Source: Chara braunii
Taxonomy: Eukaryota > Streptophyta > Charophyceae > Charales > Characeae
Assembly: GCA_003427395.1 (NCBI GenBank)
Contig: BFEA01000120.1
Location: 479,094 to 507,923 of the forward strand
Length of the DNA: 28,830 nucleotides
Reading direction: 5' to 3'
The notes under the pieces: generated by a model
The model's input: the letters and a program-made list of their open reading frames with translations, nothing else
Database searches by the model: none
Told to the model about the DNA's origin: nothing
Part shown: positions 24,690-28,830 of the stretch, in pieces
Position numbering within the stretch: position 1 is the stretch's first letter
How the letters are laid out: each line of letters opens with the position of its first letter
Position numbers and translations under genes: made by a program

Positions 24690-24965
24690 TTTGATGGGCA
24701 GTCAACCACCTCGCTCGAAGGCAATCAATGCTGCCCATCACCGAGTGCCTGCGCATTTATAACTGTTCAAACAATTGATTACAATGGTCAGGGACGCAGG
24801 ACCCGCTTTCCAGCAGGTGTTGCTCCCCACCAATAGATGGAGCCCACCCGAGACTGCTAGTGGTGTCTGCACCTATCAGCACCCCTAGCATCATCTTGGG
24901 TCGTTTTGTTATTAAAAAAAAAGAAAAAGGAAAAAAAAAGAAAAAAGGAAAAAAAAAGAAAAGAA
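24690..24965 (+). mobile_element. HT retroposon with stem-loop module, type A tail and A-rich end
   Basis: The imperfect stem-loop AGTCAACC..GGCAATCAATGCTGCC (24702-24747) precedes a 45-nt spacer and a type A tail (24791-24890). Stem-loop 1 is GCAGGACCCGCTTTCCAGC (one stem mismatch). Stem-loop 3 is perfect: GCTAGTGGTG with CACCCCTAGC, one bulge. The tail is (A)nG-rich, 24914-24965. Confidence 0.85.
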
Positions 24966-25063
24966 AGCCCGGTAATGGTCCCGGTGCCCAAAAAAAATTC
25001 TGTTACCGTTTCTGAAGGGACACTGGGCCCAGTGCCTAGCCCGTGGTGCTCCCCACGAAAGGG
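24966..25063 (+). mobile_element. Short GCCAG-type 3' end: CCGGG hairpin plus type B tail
   Basis: CCCGGTAATGGTCCCGG is followed by 30 nt and a diverged type B tail (25017-25063). Stem-loop 1 is CACTGGGCCCAGTG, a perfect palindrome here. It is truncated by the foldback element. Confidence 0.75.
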
Positions 25064-25257
25064 GACTCTACGCCCGAGTCACAAAAACGAGTTATAGTTG
25101 CAGTATGGGCCAAGATACAGTTTGCAATTGCAGTTCGGGCAATCTACACAACCCAGCTTTCTGGCCAGGTAGGGTGCCCAAAGTGCAATTGCAAACTGTA
25201 TCTTGCCCCACAGTGCAATTATAACTCTTTTTTGTGACTCCCGCGTAGTTTCCCCAA
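25061..25257. repeat. 197-bp foldback (long inverted repeat)
   Basis: The arms run from GGGGACTCTACGCCCGAGTC on the left to GACTCCCGCGTAGTTTCCCC on the right. About 80 bp pair with few mismatches (AGTCACAAAAACGAGTTATA against its inverse) around a roughly 35-nt loop (CAATCTACACAACCCAGCTT). Truncated relatives lie at 11892-12030 and 2222-2258. It has no ORF and no clear flanking duplication. It may be a MITE of the foldback type or a hairpin-RNA locus. Confidence 0.9.
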
Positions 25258-25299
25258 AAAAACAAACAATACAGGCAAGTGGATTTTTGCCCCAGCACA

Positions 25300-25690
25300 T
25301 GCATACCCTTTTTTCATTTTGCCCCTCCCCCTGTAACAGCTGACACCTGTCAGACCCTACTCCATTACTGCAGCCAGTGAGGTGGTCTCACTGACATGTT
25401 GCCATTGCCAAATACACCCCATCAACTGTGCCACTTCCCTTTCTTTTCCCTTTTTTCATCTCAGGTCCAATTCCTTCCGTTACCCCATCCACCCTCCTTC
25501 CATCCATTCTCCCTGGGGCACACGAACTCCCCCAGGCTTACCTCAGTGTCTACCACTCAGGACAATTGCCCCTCTATTTACGGCCGCAGGTGGATACTGG
25601 GTCCCACCCCTCCAGAACCAAGCATGTGGTCACTGCTTATAGCTGGTGTTTCTCCTTTTGTTTTTTCCTATTTTCTTTCCAGAAATTTTC
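25300..25690 (-). mobile_element. Decayed SINE body, minus strand
   Basis: GGCTTACCTCAGTGTCTACC, then ACTCAGGACAATTGCCC (25530-25575), is the inverse of the SINE block at 4953-4990 and parallels 12310-12350. The flanking pyrimidine-rich sequence has no other recognisable feature. An N lies at 25702. Confidence 0.55.
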
Positions 25691-25699
25691 TTTTCTGTT

Positions 25700-25840
25700 T
25701 TNATGCCCCCCGCATAGCATCCCCAGATCTCTCTGCAAGGCCTCATGCCCTCACCTTCGGCAAGCTCCAGGGCATCACCCCGGCTCCGGCCAGCGTCATT
25801 CTGGCATTGGACATCCACGAATCCTGAATATAACAGTCTA
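25700..25840 (-). mobile_element. GCCAG element 5' fragment, minus strand
   Basis: On minus: TTCAGGATTCGTGGATGTCC, then AATGCCAGAATGACGCTGGC, GATGCCCTGGAG, GAGGCCTTGCAGAGAGATCT and GGGGATGCTATGC. This is module 1 only, and no tail follows. Confidence 0.75.
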
Positions 25841-26320
25841 AATCCAGTGCAGCTTCGTACAACCCACCGGCAAACCCTCAGAGACCTGAGAAATTCTTCA
25901 AACTACCAGGCATAACAGAAGAAATCCGATCCAAGAAGCTTCCAAAAGTCTACCTTCACTTAGGGTTGGGCACATTTTCTTTGAAGGGCCCCCTTGAGGC
26001 TCACGGGCCTGGAGCCTTGCAGTTGCTGCTCATACCACCCTCAGTAGTGGAACCACAAAATGTATGTTTACACCACCACTACGTCTCCCGGGCAAACTTT
26101 TTGGGAGCAATTCCAGCGCATTCTTCAGATGAAGAGTGCTACTGGACCAAAATGGCTGGCAGTGCAACAAAACGAAAGTGCCACTTCATTTTCCCTTGGT
26201 GTGCAGGTGAAATCCGCGTGGGAAAAAAAGGCTCGGAGGTAGTGGTGGGAAAAAAAGGAAAAGGCACTATGGACTTGAATGTGTGTATGTGTGAATATTT
26301 GTTTTTCTTTTTAGTATTTT
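25841..26320. other. No gene recognised
   Basis: Two plus frames (25966-26322, 118 codons; 26060-26242) overlap but match no family. The sequence shows no repeat copy within the window. It could be single-copy DNA. Confidence 0.45.
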
Positions 26321-26324
26321 GAGC

Positions 26325-26640
26325 CAGCGGCCTGTTCAGGTGGCAAGGCACACAAGTGGCATTCAGGAGGTTGTGGGTCCAGTTCCCATAGGCCTCATGT
26401 ACCTACCTGGCCATGTTTGCTGGACACCATCTACAGATAGGTCGTTGCCCACCCCGATAGGCACTTAGCAGATCCTGGTAATGTTCGTAAGGGGAGGGGA
26501 CTGGGAGGGAAGGCACAGTGAGTGGCCTGAAATGTGTGGTCCTGATGCTACCAGCTGGCCCCTGGGGTGTATCTCCCATCTGCACGCTGGGGTGCAGCCT
26601 CCGTATGTTCTCTCATGAACACGAATGTGACTGCTACGGG
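26325..26640 (+). mobile_element. tRNA-derived SINE with degraded body
   Basis: The head 26327-26395 has TGTTCAGGTGGCAAGGCAC (A-box-like), CATTCAGGAGGTTGTGG and GGGTCCAGTTCCC (B-box-like). This is the same layout and shared words (ATTCAGGAG) as the SINE head at 5461-5530. The body past 26400 is diverged; GTAAGGGGAGGGGACTGGGA resembles the GTAGGTCGGGAGGGAG block. Confidence 0.7.
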
Positions 26641-26649
26641 GCTCCCCAT

Positions 26650-27065
26650 AATACCTTTTTCTGTTTTTTTGTTTTTTTTTGGTTTCATAAAGCCCAGGTT
26701 GTTGTAGAGGTGGGATACTAGACAGATGGCAGTCACCCACAGTACTCGGCCTGTCGGTTGTTCAGATGAACCCCTCTTGAAGACCCCACCCACCCTTCCT
26801 CTCATCTTTTTGCCCTGGCTCACCCCTACCCCCCTGTCCTACCCTAGTGTTAACCACCCACTGGGAGGACCATCACCCATCACCATCTTGGCGGGGTGAC
26901 CTGACCAGACAGCGTTTGCAGGCACCCGGGCTAAGCAGAGACCCCTACCCCCTTCTCAGCCCCGGATCAAGCAGACGCTGTGCAAGCCCGATTGCACGGG
27001 ACTTCGGGGGCTGGTATGAACATCCTACTACAGATCTTCATGAGGGTGCACAGTGACTCCCATCT
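26650..27065 (-). mobile_element. SINE ending in CTACAACAACCTGGGC, minus strand
   Basis: A T-rich tract (26656-26680) is the inverse A tail. On minus, the blocks from 5' are CACCCTCATGAAGATCTG, GTAGGATGTTCATACCAGCC, GGGCTTGCACAGCGTCTGCT, CTGTCTGGTCAGGTCACCCC, CAAGATGGTGATGGGTGATG, TAACACTAGGGTAGGACAGG and CCTCTACAACAACCTGGGC. The order is the same as at 11460-11880. Confidence 0.8.
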
Positions 27066-27079
27066 AGCACAGTTGTGCG

Positions 27080-27515
27080 GTGATGATAGAGAGCTGGGAA
27101 TCCTCCGTACCCTCGTGTGTCGTTGGAGCCCATTCCGGCCCCGCGGTAAGGTGCAGTATCTCCTGACACCCCGACATCCCGTACTAAGGAACTGCTATGC
27201 CAGCCTCAACCCTAAGCTATGTGCTAGGAGGATAGCCAACCGTAAGTAGTGAATCATGGACTCTATCTATTGACCCTGGAGAATCCATTAACCCTGTGTT
27301 GTATGGTAATCTGTGAGAGCTGACAATCCTCCGTCCCCTCGTATGTCCCTGGAGCCCGTTCCGGCCCTGAGGTAAAGTGCAGACTGTATCTCCTGACACC
27401 CCCGACATCCCGTACAAACGAACTGCTATGCCAGCCTCCACCCTTGACTACGTACTAGGAGGATGACCAGCCCTAAGTCAGAATCTGGTATCGAACACAT
27501 GACCTCATTATTATT
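27080..27515 (-). repeat. 226-bp-period direct duplication ending at a B-box-like sequence
   Basis: AATCCTCCGT recurs at 27099 and 27325. Each is followed by CCCTCGT.TGTC, GGAGCCC.TTCCGGCCC, TATCTCCTGACACC and AACTGCTATGCCAGCCTC. On minus the right edge reads GGTCATGTGTTCGATACC, resembling a polymerase III B box, so the whole may be a tRNA-SINE with a duplicated body. The A box is not seen. Confidence 0.65.
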
Positions 27516-27642
27516 ATTATTTTTTCAATCAGCCCGAGATGGTGGTAGGGGTGCTGGTAAAAGCAGTCACCGCTATCACCATCGGGGAGGCTCCATCTAT
27601 TGGTGGGGAGCAGCACCTGCTGGAAACCAGGTCCAGCGTCCC
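27508..27642 (-). mobile_element. Type A hairpin tail, minus strand
   Basis: On minus: stem-loop 1 GCTGGACCTGGTTTCCAGC, stem-loop 2, and stem-loop 3 GATGGTGATAGCGGTG with CACCCCTACCACCATC around CTTTTAC. An AAT-repeat/A-rich tail is seen as T's at 27508-27525. An N at 27651 lies just outside. Confidence 0.85.
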
Positions 27643-27649
27643 AGAACAC

Positions 27650-27905
27650 CNTTATTTCTTGTTTATACAGAGGTTTGAATGCAGTACCGGTAGCCATTTA
27701 GACCGCCCGCGACGGAGGCAGTGTGTGAGTGAGGCTACACCCTACTCAGTATGCAAAGTTACTGCCTACATGACATCTGTCTTCTGCAGGTAATCATCCG
27801 AAGTCCCAATCTGCTATTTTCTTTACTTGTCATGCGTCGACTCATGGAGCTACGCTCAACCCCCCTGTATGAGCCCCAGTGCATGTAGGCAAACTAACCT
27901 CCCAT
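27650..27905. other. No feature recognised
   Basis: No ORF, repeat or RNA signature seen. Confidence 0.4.
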
Positions 27906-27919
27906 TCCCCAACCACCAC

Positions 27920-27976
27920 TGGAGGCTCCGTCTATTGGTGGGGAGCAGCACCTGCTGGAAAGCGGGTCCAGCGTCC
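27920..27976 (-). repeat. Hairpin tail (stem-loops 1 and 2), minus strand, without poly(A)
   Basis: On minus: GGGACGCTGGACCCGCTTTC, CAGCAGGTGCTGCTCCCCAC and CAATAGACGGAGCC. Confidence 0.85.
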
Positions 27977-28519
27977 CTGAACATTTAGATTGTTTGATCA
28001 AGCTATAAGCAGATATGCAGATGTGATGTTCGTCAGCCAACGGGCTAATCTGTGAGAACAAGATTCGGCGGGCTGCATTCCGCAGTAGCCTGAGCTGTTT
28101 GTCTACCTGGCAGCCTACATAGAGCCTAACAGCATTCATAAACTGGCATGCCCCTCGATCAATGTCTGTCCCCTTGCACCCACCCTAGACCCTTAGACCT
28201 TCTGCTCCTCAGCCCCCGCATCGGTCACTGTTATAAACCCTCCCCAAACCCTTAGGCCTTCTGCTCTCTGTTTCCAGTTAGCTCATAGCGTTGTGGCGCC
28301 CCCTGAGCTAAGCGAGGGCTGTTCCCAGTAGTCATTGTGCAGAGCGAGTCGCAGACCCTGTGAGTTGACTTTCTGCTGTTTAGTCTATAGTCCCAGATTT
28401 TGCTGTGTTCCCGCCTTCCCAGCTGATCGTACGAGGCTGCAATTAACTGTACATTGAGCCATTCTATCTTGTCTAGAAGCCTACTGTGTATTCTGCACTT
28501 CGATCGTATCGTTGAGCCT
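27977..28519. other. No gene recognised
   Basis: It has a small direct repeat, CCCTTAG(A/G)CCTTCTGCTC, at 28190 and 28249. No protein family is recognised in either strand. Confidence 0.45.
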
Positions 28520-28620
28520 TTAAACCACCAGTACCTGGCCCAGCTATGGAGTCCGAGCCTCGGCCGACCTGTACGCCGATCCGTGCCGAGGCTCGGACTA
28601 CCGGGCGCAGGCATCCCGAA
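28520..28620. mobile_element. MITE left end with an internal 15-bp perfect palindromic stem
   Basis: TTAA (28520-28523) then ACCACCAGTACCTGGCCC matches the left end of the MITEs at 12616 and 14113. Inside, AGTCCGAGCCTCGGC (28550-28564) and its perfect inverse (28585-28599) form a GC-rich hairpin with a 20-nt loop. No right terminus (GTACTGGTGGT) is found before the window end, so the copy is truncated or rearranged. Confidence 0.7.
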
Positions 28621-28631
28621 CGTCGGAGTGA

Positions 28632-28692
28632 AACGAACGAAAAAAACGGAACAAAAAAAACGAAAAAAAAAACGAAAAGAAAAACGAAAAGA
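28632..28692. repeat. Low-complexity (CGAAAA)n-like tract
   Basis: Irregular repetition of AAAACG units. It resembles a degenerate A-rich retroposon tail, but no element body is recognised next to it. Confidence 0.7.
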
Positions 28693-28782
28693 TGTATGGC
28701 AGTGTATAGTCCCACGCTATAGCACCAGATTCATTCGATTTTGCTCATCCTATGGAGGGCGCAGTACCAAGAGGCCAGCCGC

Positions 28783-28785
<3 letters not shown>

Positions 28786-28830
<45 letters not shown>
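28786..28830. repeat. (GA)n microsatellite
   Basis: Pure GA dinucleotide run to the end of the window. Confidence 0.98.

Noticed and set aside
28200-28260. TATA-like promoter (TTATAAACC)
   Set aside because: No credible gene lies downstream and such short matches are common.

Overview
This is a eukaryotic, gene-poor stretch made almost entirely of nested retroposons, bounded by (AG)n simple repeats at both ends. No intact host gene is recognisable. The best lineage clue is a truncated U6 snRNA copy at 4430-4490, whose 5' stem (GTCC..GGACATCCG) is of the plant/algal type and not the metazoan type. That makes a repeat-rich green-lineage genome (land plant or streptophyte alga) the most likely source; the species is not identifiable by reading.

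At least 27 loci on both strands share one short 3' module, called here the hairpin tail (HT). HT begins GGGACGCTGG and forms stem-loop 1 (GCTGGA-loop-TCCAGC or GCTGGG-loop-CCCAGC). Stem-loop 2 follows (GCTCC-loop-GGAGC, loop reading CACCAATAGA). In type A there is also a stem-loop 3 with the near-invariant loop CTCTTAYCA on stems of varying sequence. It ends in poly(A). Type A (three stem-loops, about 110-140 nt) and type B (two stem-loops, about 70 nt) sit at the 3' end of different bodies. These bodies are: (1) decayed LINE ORF2 C-termini with a CCHC zf-RVT finger; (2) a 600-750 bp non-coding retroposon with paired modules around GACGCTGGCC, called here the GCCAG element; (3) a 1.5-kb retroposon carrying a 245-codon Asn/Asp-rich ORF; and (4) almost nothing, as solo tails. 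Two tail-only copies have 16- and 18-bp target-site duplications, so the tail is itself a unit of target-primed retroposition.

Layout: 1-1300 has no recognisable gene. 1305-3190 holds two minus-strand HT retroposons. 3627-4860 holds foldback hairpins, a U6 chimera and small poly(A) units. 4950-5740 holds tRNA-derived SINE sequence. 5746-8885 holds three head-to-tail GCCAG elements, the second split by the ORF-bearing retroposon. 8988-11455 holds a tRNA-like head, a LINE remnant and tandem hairpin tails around an assembly gap. 11460-12480 holds SINE and foldback pieces. 12480-14271 holds MITEs with TTAA duplications and the tail-only copies. 14368-18240 holds minus-strand LINE remnants, a 128-bp satellite and more tails. 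18941-21480 holds GCCAG elements. 21975-24686 holds the longest LINE remnant. 24690-28830 holds more HT elements, a 197-bp foldback, tRNA SINEs and a GC-rich MITE end.

Inference: the LINE probably supplies the reverse transcriptase, and the structured tail is the recognition signal that the non-autonomous bodies share. Every LINE copy here is 5'-truncated and disabled. All statements come from reading the sequence by eye; no alignment, folding or database search was run.
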